Shown here one piece after another: positions 18,056-26,106 of a DNA stretch of 64,000 bases (positions are counted from its first letter, which is position 1; each line of letters starts with the position of its first letter). This DNA is from Sphingorhabdus sp. Alg239-R122. Its GTDB lineage: Bacteria > Pseudomonadota > Alphaproteobacteria > Sphingomonadales > Sphingomonadaceae. The position numbers and the translations under genes were made by a program. The stretch covers positions 36,342-100,341 of the forward strand of contig NZ_UNRC01000002.1 in NCBI RefSeq assembly GCF_900537065.1, in the 5' to 3' direction. The notes below the pieces were generated by a model, which saw only the letters and a program-made list of their open reading frames with translations, ran no database searches and was not told where the DNA came from.

Positions 18056-19098
18056 AGCTGATGCCCGGTGCGTGTCTTCTTGGTGTTCAGATAACGGGCA
18101 TTGTGGCGATTGGCGTTGATTTTCAGCGGCTTGCGCTCGGCAACGTCAACGCCGTGCGTGCGCAGCGACTCTACTTTTTCCGGATTGTTGGTGAGCAGGT
18201 TGATAGTGTCTACATGCAGCAGTTTCAGCATCTCAGCGGCGATCGCAAAATCACGTGCTTCGGTCGGCAGACCGAGACGGTTATTGGCATCGACAGTATC
18301 AAAGCCCTGATCCTGCAGCGCATAGGCGCGCAATTTGTTGATGAGGCCAATGCCGCGGCCTTCCTGCCGCAGATAGAGCAAAATACCCCAGCCGGTATCT
18401 GTCATTTCAGCCATGGCTTCATGCAGTTGCGGTCCGCAGTCGCATTTGAGCGACCCCAGTATATCACCGGTAAGGCATTCGCTATGTAGCCGCACCAGCG
18501 GCGTGCTTTCATCGCGGGTGCCAATAATCAGTGCAACATGTTCGCGCAGGTCGTTGGTGCTGCGAAAAGCAATGATTTGCGCATTTTCATGCGCCTCTAC
18601 CGGTAATGCGGCATGGCTTGCAATCTGCAGGTGTACAGGATCCGCATAGTCGGCAATGTCTGCGGCGTTCAATGTCAGCGTATCTTCATCCGCCGCATTC
18701 AATATGTAGAAAGCGGGCAAAATTCCCGCTCTGCGCGCCAGGTCGAGCGCGGCAACGGCAGCGGAACTGTCACAGGGCGTCTCTGCCACAAACGGCCCCT
18801 TCATAGGGTGGCGCATATCAAGCACGGGGTCTGCTATTGCGCGGGCAAGGTCCCCTGAAAGGCCACCTGTAACCGACATGCATACGGGTGCATCCGGGCC
18901 ACTCGCGGCTGCGGCCTGGTTGGTGAGTTTGAGCGTATCGGCACGTGCGGCAGAGATCAGCAGCCGCTGACTGCCCGGAGCCGACAGCGCGGTCTCAACA
19001 GGGAGCAGGTGCAAAATATCATCGCTACCGGCAACAGATATAGCCCAGCCATGCCGCAGCGCATCAATCGCCTGCGCGGTGCGACGCGGTGCCGACAT
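18052..19098 (-). CDS. ribA: GTP cyclohydrolase II with degenerate RibB-like N-terminal domain
   Basis: From the ATG at 19098 the protein is 348 residues. The C-terminal ~200 residues are GTP cyclohydrolase II, the first riboflavin-pathway enzyme: zinc cysteines C208, C219 and C221 in H-S-E-C..K-C-D-C-G, then R-Q-E-G-R-G-I-G-L at 244-252 and the N-N-P-x-K segment near 304. The first ~150 residues (A-I-D-A-L-R-H-G-W at the start) recall the RibB synthase fold but lack its metal-binding acidic E-D-E cluster, so this half is probably not catalytic. The start shares a base with the xthA stop (TAATG); an upstream extension has no similarity to the family. Confidence 0.9.
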   Translation of the reverse strand: MSAPRRTAQAIDALRHGWAISVAGSDDILHLLPVETALSAPGSQRLLISAARADTLKLTNQAAAASGPDAPVCMSVTGGLSGDLARAIADPVLDMRHPMKGPFVAETPCDSSAAVAALDLARRAGILPAFYILNAADEDTLTLNAADIADYADPVHLQIASHAALPVEAHENAQIIAFRSTNDLREHVALIIGTRDESTPLVRLHSECLTGDILGSLKCDCGPQLHEAMAEMTDTGWGILLYLRQEGRGIGLINKLRAYALQDQGFDTVDANNRLGLPTEARDFAIAAEMLKLLHVDTINLLTNNPEKVESLRTHGVDVAERKPLKINANRHNARYLNTKKTRTGHQL

Positions 19099-19904
19099 TA
19101 GAGCGCAAACTCGCTGACAAGTGGCGCGTGGTCGGATGGTTTCGTCCACCCGCGGACCGGTTCCAGAACCTTGTGGCCCAGCACATTGTTTTCCAATTCG
19201 GGCGAGACCCAGATATGGTCGAGCCGGCGGCCTTTGTCTGATTTGGCCCAATCGCGTGCACGGTAGCTCCACCAGCTATACAGTCGCTCTGGCGCCGGAA
19301 TGAATTTGCGGCCAACATCGATCCAGCCGTGTGCATCGCGCAGTTCGTACAACCGGTCGATTTCAATCTGTGTATGGCTGACTGTATTGATAAGCTGCTT
19401 ATGGCTCCACACATCGCATTCCAGCGGGGCAATGTTGAAGTCGCCCAACAATATAGTGGGGTCTTTCAGTTCTTTGGCCCATTCGATCATGCGCCCGTAA
19501 AAGTCCATTTTCTGGCCGAATTTCGGGTTCACTTCCCGGTCTGCCACTTCGCCGCCTGCGGGAATATAGACATTTTCCAGCCGCACCGATTTGCCGCTTG
19601 CGCCTTTTATTTCGACGCCGACATGGCGTGCCTCGCCATTGGCCTGCCAGTCATTTCGCGTGATATTATGCAGTGGTATACGGCTGAGTGTAGCCACACC
19701 ATGATGCATCGGCTGTCCGTTAAGTGCCTGATGGTTATAACCCAGTTGACGAAACGCCCCCTCGGGAAATTTGTCGTCAGCAACCTTGGTTTCCTGCAAA
19801 CACAGAATATCCGGTTTTTCTTCTTTCAGGAAGCGTTGCACGGTTTCAATGCGAAAGCGCACGCTATTTATATTCCAGGTCACGATCTTGATGTTTGCAG
19901 TCAT
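19098..19904 (-). CDS. xthA: exodeoxyribonuclease III
   Basis: A 268-residue EEP-fold nuclease. It has the N-terminal T-W-N-I-N-S, the catalytic Glu in L-Q-E-T-K, the G-D-F-N-I-A-P loop, the R-L-D-H-I-W-V-S element, and the closing S-D-H-A-P-L motif with the catalytic His. It acts at abasic sites and 3' blocks in base excision repair. It is the first gene of the xthA-ribA-ldt unit and is preceded by a terminator that isolates it from the region downstream of lolA. Confidence 0.95.
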   Translation of the reverse strand: MTANIKIVTWNINSVRFRIETVQRFLKEEKPDILCLQETKVADDKFPEGAFRQLGYNHQALNGQPMHHGVATLSRIPLHNITRNDWQANGEARHVGVEIKGASGKSVRLENVYIPAGGEVADREVNPKFGQKMDFYGRMIEWAKELKDPTILLGDFNIAPLECDVWSHKQLINTVSHTQIEIDRLYELRDAHGWIDVGRKFIPAPERLYSWWSYRARDWAKSDKGRRLDHIWVSPELENNVLGHKVLEPVRGWTKPSDHAPLVSEFAL

Positions 19905-19961
19905 GGCACTGCTCTAGCCGCGCTTCGCGCCAAACCCAAGCCCCAAGGTAAGGCAGATAAC

Positions 19962-19999
19962 AAAAAACCCTCGCTCCGGGGGCATTTGGAACGAGGGTT
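19962..19999 (-). terminator. Rho-independent terminator
   Basis: On the minus strand AACCCTCG and CGAGGGTT form a perfect 8-bp stem around an 18-nt loop, followed by a run of six T (complement of A19962-A19967). It lies about 240 bp downstream of lolA and about 60 bp upstream of xthA. It ends transcription coming from the lolA side or from the candidate small RNA between them. Confidence 0.8.
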
Positions 20000-20080
20000 C
20001 TGTTGCGTTCGTCACGCTATATATAAGGAGAGGCTTTATAAACCGGACAACAGGGGGGAAACCCGGTTCGCTTCCTTACA
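19962..20080 (-). ncRNA. candidate small RNA with C-rich loop
   Basis: The 334-bp stretch between xthA and lolA has no convincing gene. On the minus strand it shows a -10-like TATAAC (20092-20087), a hairpin AACCGG/CCGGTT (20068-20063 pairing with 20046-20041) whose loop holds a run of six C, a pyrimidine-rich CCTCTCC segment, and the strong terminator at its end, giving a unit of about 120 nt. C/U-rich loops that can pair with Shine-Dalgarno sequences are known in alphaproteobacterial sRNAs (the CcsR / 'cuckoo RNA' group). No good -35 is visible, so an alternative is that this is just the 3' end of the lolA mRNA. Confidence 0.3.
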
Positions 20081-20238
20081 AGTTTGGTTATACGCCCGCT
20101 TTCCTGTCATTTAACTGAACACATTTTACAAATTTTGGCATTTTGCCGACTGAAAGGGGCATTCTGTCGGGATAATGCCCGGTCTTGCAGGAATATTGTT
20201 CAGGAACGACAGAAAGAATGCATGTGCACTAAGTTTGT

Positions 20239-20889
20239 TTAGCGACGCGGTCCACCCTTGCGCCGTGGATCTTTCCATTTGAAGGCACTGTTCGACACTG
20301 CAGCGCCATATTTGTGATTCGACAGGCGAATCGTCGTGCGCTTGTTTTGCGAATCGAGTGCAACCCATCCGGACAACTCAATACCACCAGGGGCAGATGC
20401 CTTGCGCGTGAAGATGAGTGTGATGACGCCATATTCAGGACGTTTGGGGTCTTTCACCCGAACGCTCAGTACATTGGGATTATCAGTGGGGACCACTTTG
20501 CCATATTTGGCAAGGTCACGGTCGGGGTCCAGCAAGGCGCCTAGCGGACTGTTCCTGATCGGCCAGCGCTGCACCTGGTTCACCTCATAATCAATCAGGG
20601 TCAGTGCCTTGCCATCGCTGACAATCAGCAGGGGCACATCTTTCTGGTACTGAAAACGGATTCTGCCTGGCTGTTTCCAGGTCAGTTTCCCGCTAACAGT
20701 CTGATTGGTGCGGTCGGTTTGTGTAAAATTGGCTGTCAGCGTGGTTACCGTTTTGAGATGGCGGCTGACACGGTCCAGATCGGCAGTGGTGGATTGTGCG
20801 GCCACCGGTATGGCTGGCAGGGTTGCCGCCAACGGTGTCAGAGCCGTTATGGCCAGCGCAGTAAGCAGGAAAGGGCGCTTTATCAGCAT
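20239..20889 (-). CDS. lolA: outer membrane lipoprotein carrier protein
   Basis: A 216-residue periplasmic chaperone with a signal peptide (about 1-30, cleaved after A-V-A-A-Q). The mature part has the LolA pattern: a helix D-L-D-R-V-S-R-H-L, L-T-A-N-F-T-Q-T, the G-K-L-T-W-K-Q-P-G-R-I-R-F-Q-Y strand pair, and S-D-G-K-A-L-T-L-I-D. It ferries lipoproteins from the LolCDE complex to the outer membrane. The start at 20889 is preferred to an ATG four codons upstream because it places the basic residues next to the hydrophobic core. The C-terminus is strongly basic (K-D-P-R-R-K-G-G-P-R-R). Confidence 0.9.
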   Translation of the reverse strand: MLIKRPFLLTALAITALTPLAATLPAIPVAAQSTTADLDRVSRHLKTVTTLTANFTQTDRTNQTVSGKLTWKQPGRIRFQYQKDVPLLIVSDGKALTLIDYEVNQVQRWPIRNSPLGALLDPDRDLAKYGKVVPTDNPNVLSVRVKDPKRPEYGVITLIFTRKASAPGGIELSGWVALDSQNKRTTIRLSNHKYGAAVSNSAFKWKDPRRKGGPRR

Positions 20890-21040
20890 ATAATTCTCCA
20901 ATTCAGTGGCTTATCTCAATACCCGGAATCGATTGAACGCCTGCTGAACTATGATGTCAGCAAGCGTCCATTTGATCATATCTGATACATATGTGTCTGT
21001 GTTCATTCTCCGCATTTCATGGCGGAGCGAAAACGCAAGA

Positions 21041-21208
21041 TTACTTGATCTTGGCTTCCTTGAACTCAACATGCTTGCGCGCAACCGGGTCATATTTGCG
21101 GAACACAAGCTTTTCGGTCAGGTTGCGGGGGTTCTTTTTCGTCACATAGAAAAAGCCCGTATCTGCGGTGCTGACCAGTTTGATTTTTACATTGGCTGGT
21201 TTCGCCAT
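21041..21208 (-). CDS. rpmG: 50S ribosomal protein L33
   Basis: A 55-residue protein starting [15 protein letters not shown] and ending E-F-K-E-A-K-I-K, with the family's [12 protein letters not shown] and K-Y-D-P-V-A-R-K-H motifs. It has no zinc cysteines, so it is the Cys-minus (C-) form of L33, as is usual in alphaproteobacteria. Length is exactly that of the family. It is monocistronic as far as can be seen, upstream of lolA on the same strand (151 bp gap). Confidence 0.97.
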   Translation of the reverse strand: MAKPANVKIKLVSTADTGFFYVTKKNPRNLTEKLVFRKYDPVARKHVEFKEAKIK

Positions 21209-21550
21209 GTCTTATGTCCTTCGTTCAATTTACTCGCATGACGCGTTCGTGCTGGGCAGCGACCCGGCAGAAAACGGCCAAAAATCCAAAAAATAAAGCG
21301 GCCAGGCGATTATTTGTGAATCGGGCCGCAAAACACGTGACGCGCAATGCGAGAAATGCGGCGCAATGTCAAGCGCTATGCGCATTGTGATTGTAGTGGC
21401 CGCTTACACGAACCTGCCAGATGATAGATTCAGTCTAATTGATTTCATCAATTTCTCTGGTCGAAAAACTCCATGAGGTGTGATGGCACAAATCCGCCAC
21501 TGCCGCGTTGATAAGGCATATAGATGGATTTGACAGACAGGAGGATATTT
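21209..21550. other. divergent intergenic region rpmG / dps
   Basis: 342 bp without a gene between rpmG (minus) and dps (plus). It holds a perfect AATTGAT-N3-ATCAATT palindrome at 21437-21453 and a GC-rich segment at 21340-21410 with repeated GCGCAATG-like words. AGGAGG stands just before the dps start. I see no tRNA or riboswitch. Confidence 0.5.
21424..21453 (+). promoter_or_regulatory. candidate regulator site upstream of dps
   Basis: ATAGATTCAGTCTAA (21424-21438) matches 8 of the 10 fixed positions of one OxyR half-element (ATAG-N-T-N3-A-N-CTAT). It runs into a perfect 7-bp inverted repeat AATTGAT-TTC-ATCAATT (21437-21453). Dps genes are often under OxyR or Fur-type control. The second OxyR half is poor, so the identity of the regulator is open. 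Confidence 0.3.
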
Positions 21551-22015
21551 ATGTCAAACGATAATGGAAATAATGCCGCAAAAGCACTGGCGGACTCACT
21601 TAATGGCCTGCTGGCTGATAGCTTTGCGCTCTATTTCAAGACAAAGAATTTTCATTGGCATGTGGCGGGACCTAATTTTCGCGATTACCACTTGCTGCTT
21701 GATGAGCATGCCGCTGAAATCATCGGCATTACCGATGTTATTGCTGAGCGTGTGCGCAAAATAGGCTATCGCACGCTGACATCAATCGGATCGGTGGCTG
21801 CGAAACAGTCCGTGTCTGATAATGACAGTGAAGACATTGATGCCAAAGTGATGCTTGAAGAGCTGCGTAATGACAATATGGCTTTTGTGAAAGCGCTTAA
21901 GGATACCAAGGAGCTGGCCGAGGCGGCTGGCGATAATGCAACGGATGGTCTGATCGACGACTGGACTGATCAGGCGGAGCAGCGCGCATGGTTCCTGCGC
22001 GAAACATTGAAATAA
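21551..22015 (+). CDS. dps: Dps family ferritin-like DNA-binding protein
   Basis: A 154-residue protein with the Dps four-helix core: N-F-H-W-H at about 33-37, Y-H-L-L-L-D-E-H near 46-53 and the later acidic helix provide the inter-subunit ferroxidase ligands. Dps dodecamers oxidise Fe(II) with peroxide and store iron, protecting DNA. The start at 21551 is chosen because AGGAGG lies 6-7 bp before it; an in-frame ATG nine codons upstream has no such site. It is a single-gene unit, with a shared terminator after it. Confidence 0.9.
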   Translation: MSNDNGNNAAKALADSLNGLLADSFALYFKTKNFHWHVAGPNFRDYHLLLDEHAAEIIGITDVIAERVRKIGYRTLTSIGSVAAKQSVSDNDSEDIDAKVMLEELRNDNMAFVKALKDTKELAEAAGDNATDGLIDDWTDQAEQRAWFLRETLK

Positions 22016-22033
22016 GGCTATATCCCATATGAA

Positions 22034-22065
22034 AAGGGCGGCGTATCCAATGATGCGCCGCCCTT
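22034..22065. terminator. terminator between dps and the cold-shock gene
   Basis: AGGGCGGCG (22035-22043) and CGCCGCCCT (22056-22064) form a perfect 9-bp GC-rich stem with a 12-nt loop, extended by one A-T pair. On the minus strand TTTT follows the stem, so it best terminates the cold-shock gene. It may also stop dps transcripts. Confidence 0.75.
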
Positions 22066-22087
22066 AATGTTTGAAATATGAAACTGC

Positions 22088-22795
22088 CTAGCCCGCTTTG
22101 GGGGACAGGTTGACTGCGGAATATTTGCCGCGGCGATCAACCTCAACATCAAATTCAACCTGATCGCCTTCATCCAGCCCCGACATGCCAGAGCGTTCGA
22201 CGGCACTGATATGGACAAATGCGTCGGCCTCACCATCGTCGCGCGTGATAAAACCAAAGCCCTTCATGCTATTGAAGAATTTCACCGTTCCGCTGGTGCG
22301 TTCACCGGTCAGTTCCCGCCGGGGTGGTTCTGCGCGCTGCGGTGCTTCGATCACCTCACCGTCAATCTGCAGATCGCTTGCCGACACCTTGCCACCGCGA
22401 TCAACCAGTGTGAATTCCAGGCCCTGACCTTCGGCCAGACCGCTTAGTCCTGCTTTCTCGACAGAGCTGATATGCACGAATACATCTTCACCGCCATCCT
22501 CACGCTGAATAAAGCCAAAGCCTTTCTGCGCGTTGAAAAATTTTACGACGCCCTTGCCTTCGCCAACGACCTGCGCTGGCATGCCGCCACGTGCGCCGCC
22601 ACCGGCAAAACCGCTGCGTGGTGCGCTATCGCCGCTGTTAAATCCGCCGCTACCGCCGAAACGATCGTTGGAATTATTATTATATCCGCCGCCATCAAAC
22701 CGGCCACCGCTGCCTTGATATCCGTCGAAATTCTCATCACCAAATTGGTCGCGCTTGTCCCGGCCCTTACCACGCCGGCCTCTGTCAAAACCCAT
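22088..22795 (-). CDS. double cold-shock-domain protein with Gly/Arg/Asn-rich N-terminus
   Basis: A 235-residue protein. Residues 1-72 are low complexity, rich in G, R, N, D, F and Y. They are followed by two cold-shock domains: about 78-145 (K-G-V-V-K-F-F-N-A-Q-K-G-F-G-F-I, D-V-F-V-H-I) and about 165-232 (G-T-V-K-F-F-N-S-M-K-G-F-G-F-I, D-A-F-V-H-I). Both keep the RNP1 and RNP2 aromatic residues that bind single-stranded RNA or DNA. Classic CspA is a single ~70-residue domain; this tandem form with a disordered tail suggests an RNA chaperone with multivalent binding. A long leader region lies upstream. Confidence 0.9.
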   Translation of the reverse strand: MGFDRGRRGKGRDKRDQFGDENFDGYQGSGGRFDGGGYNNNSNDRFGGSGGFNSGDSAPRSGFAGGGARGGMPAQVVGEGKGVVKFFNAQKGFGFIQREDGGEDVFVHISSVEKAGLSGLAEGQGLEFTLVDRGGKVSASDLQIDGEVIEAPQRAEPPRRELTGERTSGTVKFFNSMKGFGFITRDDGEADAFVHISAVERSGMSGLDEGDQVEFDVEVDRRGKYSAVNLSPKAG

Positions 22796-23252
22796 GCCTT
22801 AAAATTCACTTTCGCATCGTCCGTAATATTTTCAGTGCGGATTGCGGAATGGACGAATTTCCGCTCTCCGTATAATTTAAAAAGACAGCCGGGTATCCGC
22901 TGTTTCAATGCGGATGCGGCTTTCTTTTCCTCTTCCGGCAACTGCCAAGACCGCCAGATGGGCGAATCTATAAACCAAAAAACCTGCCTTTGCGAATAGA
23001 ATCCACGTCATACGGCACCAATATGTGGCAAAAATGTACCATTTCAGCCCATTTGGTTACCTGATAGCGTGCTGTTAGAGAAATTTTGTGACTCGTTCAT
23101 GACATATGCTTTTGTGTGAAGATATACGGCGCGGCGCAATGCTCTTGCAAGATAATCGCGGCTGGGCCATGAGAAACCCGTTATGAATTTGTCGCCTTGC
23201 CAGACAAACCCTGTGGCCAAATCCATGGCCTGAATAGACCGGAAAGCCAAAT
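22796..23252. other. divergent intergenic region, cold-shock gene / RNase D
   Basis: 457 bp with no credible gene; open frames here have poor codon structure and no recognisable product. It is AT-richer than its surroundings. A hairpin ATCCGC/GCGGAT (22895-22915) lies about 100 bp upstream of the cold-shock start and may belong to its mRNA leader, since cold-shock mRNAs often have long structured leaders. I could not fix promoters on either strand. Confidence 0.4.
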
Positions 23253-23870
23253 ATGACCGTCCATTTCCATGAAGAAGATTTGCCAGCAGATGCCCTGGGG
23301 CCTGGCGATGTCGCCGTCGATACAGAAACAATGGGACTTATCACGCCGCGCGACCGGTTGTGTGTGGTGCAGATTAGCGATGGTAGCGGCGACGAGCATC
23401 TGGTGCGCTTTGGACCAGACAGTGACTATGCTGCTCCCAACTTGCGGGTGATACTCGCGGACCCGGACCGGGTGAAGCTCTATCATTTCGGCCGGTTCGA
23501 CCTGGCGGCGATCGATCATTATCTGAACGTCACTGCAGCGCCGGTATTTTGTACCAAGATCGCTTCACGGCTGGTGCGCACTTATACTGACCGGCACGGC
23601 CTGAAAGAACTGGTGAAAGAATTGCTGGGCAAGGATATTTCCAAGCAGCAGCAGTCCAGCGACTGGGGCGGACCGGAGTTGAGTGATGCGCAGCGCGATT
23701 ATGCGGCAAGCGATGTGCGTTTCCTGCATGAACTGCGTGAGGAATTTGTCACCCGGCTCAAGCGGGAAGGGCGGATGGAAATGGCGCAGGCCTGTTTTGA
23801 TTTTCTGCCGCGCCGCGCTGAGCTTGACCTGATGGGCTGGCCGGAAATTGATATTTTCGCGCACAGTTAA
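23253..23870 (+). CDS. ribonuclease D-like 3'-5' exonuclease
   Basis: A 205-residue DEDDy exonuclease. D23 and E25 lie in V-D-T-E-T-M-G-L, the second Asp in F-G-R-F-D-L-A-A-I, and the last pair in Q-R-D-Y-A-A-S-D-V. RNase D of E. coli (about 375 residues) adds two HRDC domains; this short form has only the nuclease domain, as is frequent in alphaproteobacteria. It probably trims 3' ends of tRNA or other structured RNA. It is followed by lptC 59 bp downstream. Confidence 0.87.
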   Translation: MTVHFHEEDLPADALGPGDVAVDTETMGLITPRDRLCVVQISDGSGDEHLVRFGPDSDYAAPNLRVILADPDRVKLYHFGRFDLAAIDHYLNVTAAPVFCTKIASRLVRTYTDRHGLKELVKELLGKDISKQQQSSDWGGPELSDAQRDYAASDVRFLHELREEFVTRLKREGRMEMAQACFDFLPRRAELDLMGWPEIDIFAHS

Positions 23871-23929
23871 TATATAGATGTGAAGCAAGACGGCGCCAAT
23901 CCGGTGCCGGTCACCAGGATGATCGATTT

Positions 23930-24577
23930 ATGAGCGCCAAGGCCGAACGGATGCGCACGCGCAGGCATGCTGTTGCTGCCCCCGGCAGTGCGCGTGACAC
24001 ATGGGTGAAGATATGGCGGGTGATTCTCCCATCGGCCATTGGCGCGCTGGCGGCTTTCCTGATCCTGGCGCCATTGACCAACAAAGGTGAAGTCAGCTTC
24101 CTGCTCGACAAGGATAGTGTGGAAATCGCCAAGGAACGCCTGCGCGTCAACGAGGCTGAATATCGCGGATCGGACAATAAAGGCCGCGCCTTTTCATTAA
24201 AGGCGGGTTCCGCTGTGCAGCGCAGTTCGGCCTTGCCGGTGGTGGAAATGGAAGACCTGCTGGCACGCATCGCTCTGGACACGGGGCCTGCCGAGCTGCG
24301 GGCTGATGAAGGCTCCTATAATATGGATGCCGAAACTGTGGAAATCACCGGCCCGATCGAATTTGAATCGGCGGGTGGTTATGGACTTGTGACGCGCGAT
24401 GTTGACGTCGACTTGAACGGGCAACGTATGGAAAGCCGCGGCGCGGTGACCGGGCGCGTGCCGAGCGGCACATTTCGTGCCAATAAACTGGTGGCGGATC
24501 TGGATGAGCGCCGCGTCGTGCTGGAAGGTGGTGCGAGGCTCAGGATGCAACCGGGATCAAAAGGGCTGGGATTCTAA
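23930..24577 (+). CDS. lptC: LPS export system protein LptC
   Basis: A 215-residue bitopic protein: a basic N-terminus, one membrane helix at about 34-52 (V-I-L-P-S-A-I-G-A-L-A-A-F-L-I-L), then a periplasmic beta-jellyroll of repeating D/E-G-x-Y-x-x-D strands (for example A-D-E-G-S-Y-N-M-D-A-E-T-V-E-I-T-G). LptC receives LPS from LptB2FG and passes it to LptA. Identification rests on the fold pattern and on its place directly before lptA and lptB. Confidence 0.88.
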   Translation: MSAKAERMRTRRHAVAAPGSARDTWVKIWRVILPSAIGALAAFLILAPLTNKGEVSFLLDKDSVEIAKERLRVNEAEYRGSDNKGRAFSLKAGSAVQRSSALPVVEMEDLLARIALDTGPAELRADEGSYNMDAETVEITGPIEFESAGGYGLVTRDVDVDLNGQRMESRGAVTGRVPSGTFRANKLVADLDERRVVLEGGARLRMQPGSKGLGF

Positions 24578-24620
24578 TGCCCTGTTTTATTTTACATACA
24601 GTTCGGCTAAGGAATAGGTC

Positions 24621-25157
24621 ATGAAAAAGACAGTTTCGATAGCCGTTATTGCAAGCGCACTGACATTTGCCGGAGCCGCTGCGCTCAATGCGCAGTCCAT
24701 CACCAGCCATAACAGCAACGCACCGGTCAACTATGCTGCGGACCGTATTGAGCTGCAGGACAGGCAAAACCGGGTGGTGCTGAGTGGTAATGTCAATATC
24801 GAACAGGGCGGGCTCAACATGCGTGCGGCGCGTACCACCGTGGCTTATCGTAATCAGGGCAGCCTGCAAATTGACCGTATCGACGCCACGGGCGGCGTGA
24901 CGGTGGCAAAAGGCAATGAACGCGCTAGCGGCAATGTCGCCGTGTATGATTTTAACCGCCGCATCATTACTGTTGTTGGCAATGTGGCACTGCGCCGCGG
25001 CACCGACACACTTAATGGGGGTCGTCTTGTGATTGATTTACGCACGGGCCGGTCGACTATTGACGGCCGCAGTTCGGGAAGCTCTGCTCCCGGCGGCCAG
25101 ACAGGCAATAATGGCCGTGTTTCGGGAAGCTTTTCCGTTCCGCAAAGTACGGACTAG
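24621..25157 (+). CDS. lptA: LPS transport periplasmic protein LptA
   Basis: A 178-residue protein with a signal peptide (about 1-27, ending A-L-N-A-Q-S). The OstA/LptA domain shows A-D-R-I-E-L-Q-D-R-Q-N-R-V-V-L-S-G-N-V and matching strands. The C-terminal ~35 residues are low complexity (S, G, N). LptA polymerises as a beta-jellyroll bridge that carries LPS across the periplasm. It is the middle gene of lptC-lptA-lptB. Confidence 0.88.
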   Translation: MKKTVSIAVIASALTFAGAAALNAQSITSHNSNAPVNYAADRIELQDRQNRVVLSGNVNIEQGGLNMRAARTTVAYRNQGSLQIDRIDATGGVTVAKGNERASGNVAVYDFNRRIITVVGNVALRRGTDTLNGGRLVIDLRTGRSTIDGRSSGSSAPGGQTGNNGRVSGSFSVPQSTD

Positions 25158-25302
25158 ACAGCTTTCAACGGCAGAGGTTTAGACTTTTTCTACATATACA
25201 TGCATAAATCCTGCCAAAATCATTTTTTGGCCGGTTTCCTATTATTTTCTCCATGCTATAGCTATATATGAAACAAGGAAACACGCGCTTCAGGATGGAT
25301 TT

Positions 25303-26082
25303 ATGAACGATGCCGCCACGATTGACCCGGCCGAAAATGCGGTAACCGATGCAGCGCTGGATCATGGCCTGGCCGTGATTTCCATCGCCAAAAGCTATGA
25401 CAAGCGCGAAGTCCTGTCCGATGTATCGCTCTCTGTGGCTAATGGAGAGGTTGTCGGCCTGCTTGGCCCCAATGGTGCGGGCAAGACCACCTGTTTTTAT
25501 TCTGTCATGGGATTGGTAAAGCCCGATGCGGGCCGGATCATGCTGGACGGTGTGAACATCACAGCGCTGCCTATGTATCGCCGTTCCGTGCTTGGATTGG
25601 GCTATCTGCCGCAGGAGACATCCATTTTTCGCGGGTTGAGCGTTGAAAAGAACATCATGGCTGTGCTCGAAATGGCGGAGCCGGACCGTGATGCCCGGCA
25701 TGCCCGGCTTGATGAGCTGCTTGATGAGTTCGGCTTGACCCGTCTGCGCAGCGCACCGGCCATGGCCCTATCTGGCGGTGAGCGCCGCCGCTGTGAAATT
25801 GCCCGCGCGCTGGCGGCAAATCCCTCAATTGTCCTGCTCGACGAACCGTTTGCAGGGATTGACCCCATTTCTATCTCCGATATCCGTGAGCTGGTGATCC
25901 AGCTTAAAGACCGTGATATCGGTGTGCTGATTACCGACCATAATGTACGCGAAACGCTCGATATCGTGGACCGTGCCTGCATTATCTATGATGGTCATGT
26001 GCTGTTCGCAGGCAGTCCGGAAGATCTGGTCGCCGACGAAAATGTGCGGCGGCTTTATTTGGGCGAAGGTTTTGCATTGTAA
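25303..26082 (+). CDS. lptB: LPS export ABC ATPase LptB
   Basis: A 259-residue ABC ATPase. Walker A G-P-N-G-A-G-K-T-T is near 63-71, the coupling region L-P-Q-E-T-S-I-F-R-G-L near 105, L-S-G-G-E-R-R-R near 157, Walker B with L-L-D-E-P-F-A-G-I-D-P near 175-188, and the late D-H-N-V-R-E-T-L. These L-P-Q-E and D-E-P-F-A-G forms are typical of LptB rather than of amino-acid ABC ATPases. An in-frame-shifted 12-codon reading frame before it ends in ATGA with the lptB start, but I see no support for it as a gene. Confidence 0.94.
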   Translation: MNDAATIDPAENAVTDAALDHGLAVISIAKSYDKREVLSDVSLSVANGEVVGLLGPNGAGKTTCFYSVMGLVKPDAGRIMLDGVNITALPMYRRSVLGLGYLPQETSIFRGLSVEKNIMAVLEMAEPDRDARHARLDELLDEFGLTRLRSAPAMALSGGERRRCEIARALAANPSIVLLDEPFAGIDPISISDIRELVIQLKDRDIGVLITDHNVRETLDIVDRACIIYDGHVLFAGSPEDLVADENVRRLYLGEGFAL

Positions 26083-26106
26083 GGGCCGCGTAATGGAAGT
26101 TTTTCC

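Noticed and set aside
21001-21040. Hairpin CTCCGC/GCGGAG after rpmG as a terminator
   Set aside because: The stem is short and no T-run follows on the minus strand; left uncalled.
25268-25305. Twelve-codon leader peptide before lptB
   Set aside because: It ends in an ATGA overlap with lptB but has no Shine-Dalgarno and no regulatory residue run, so coincidence is more likely.
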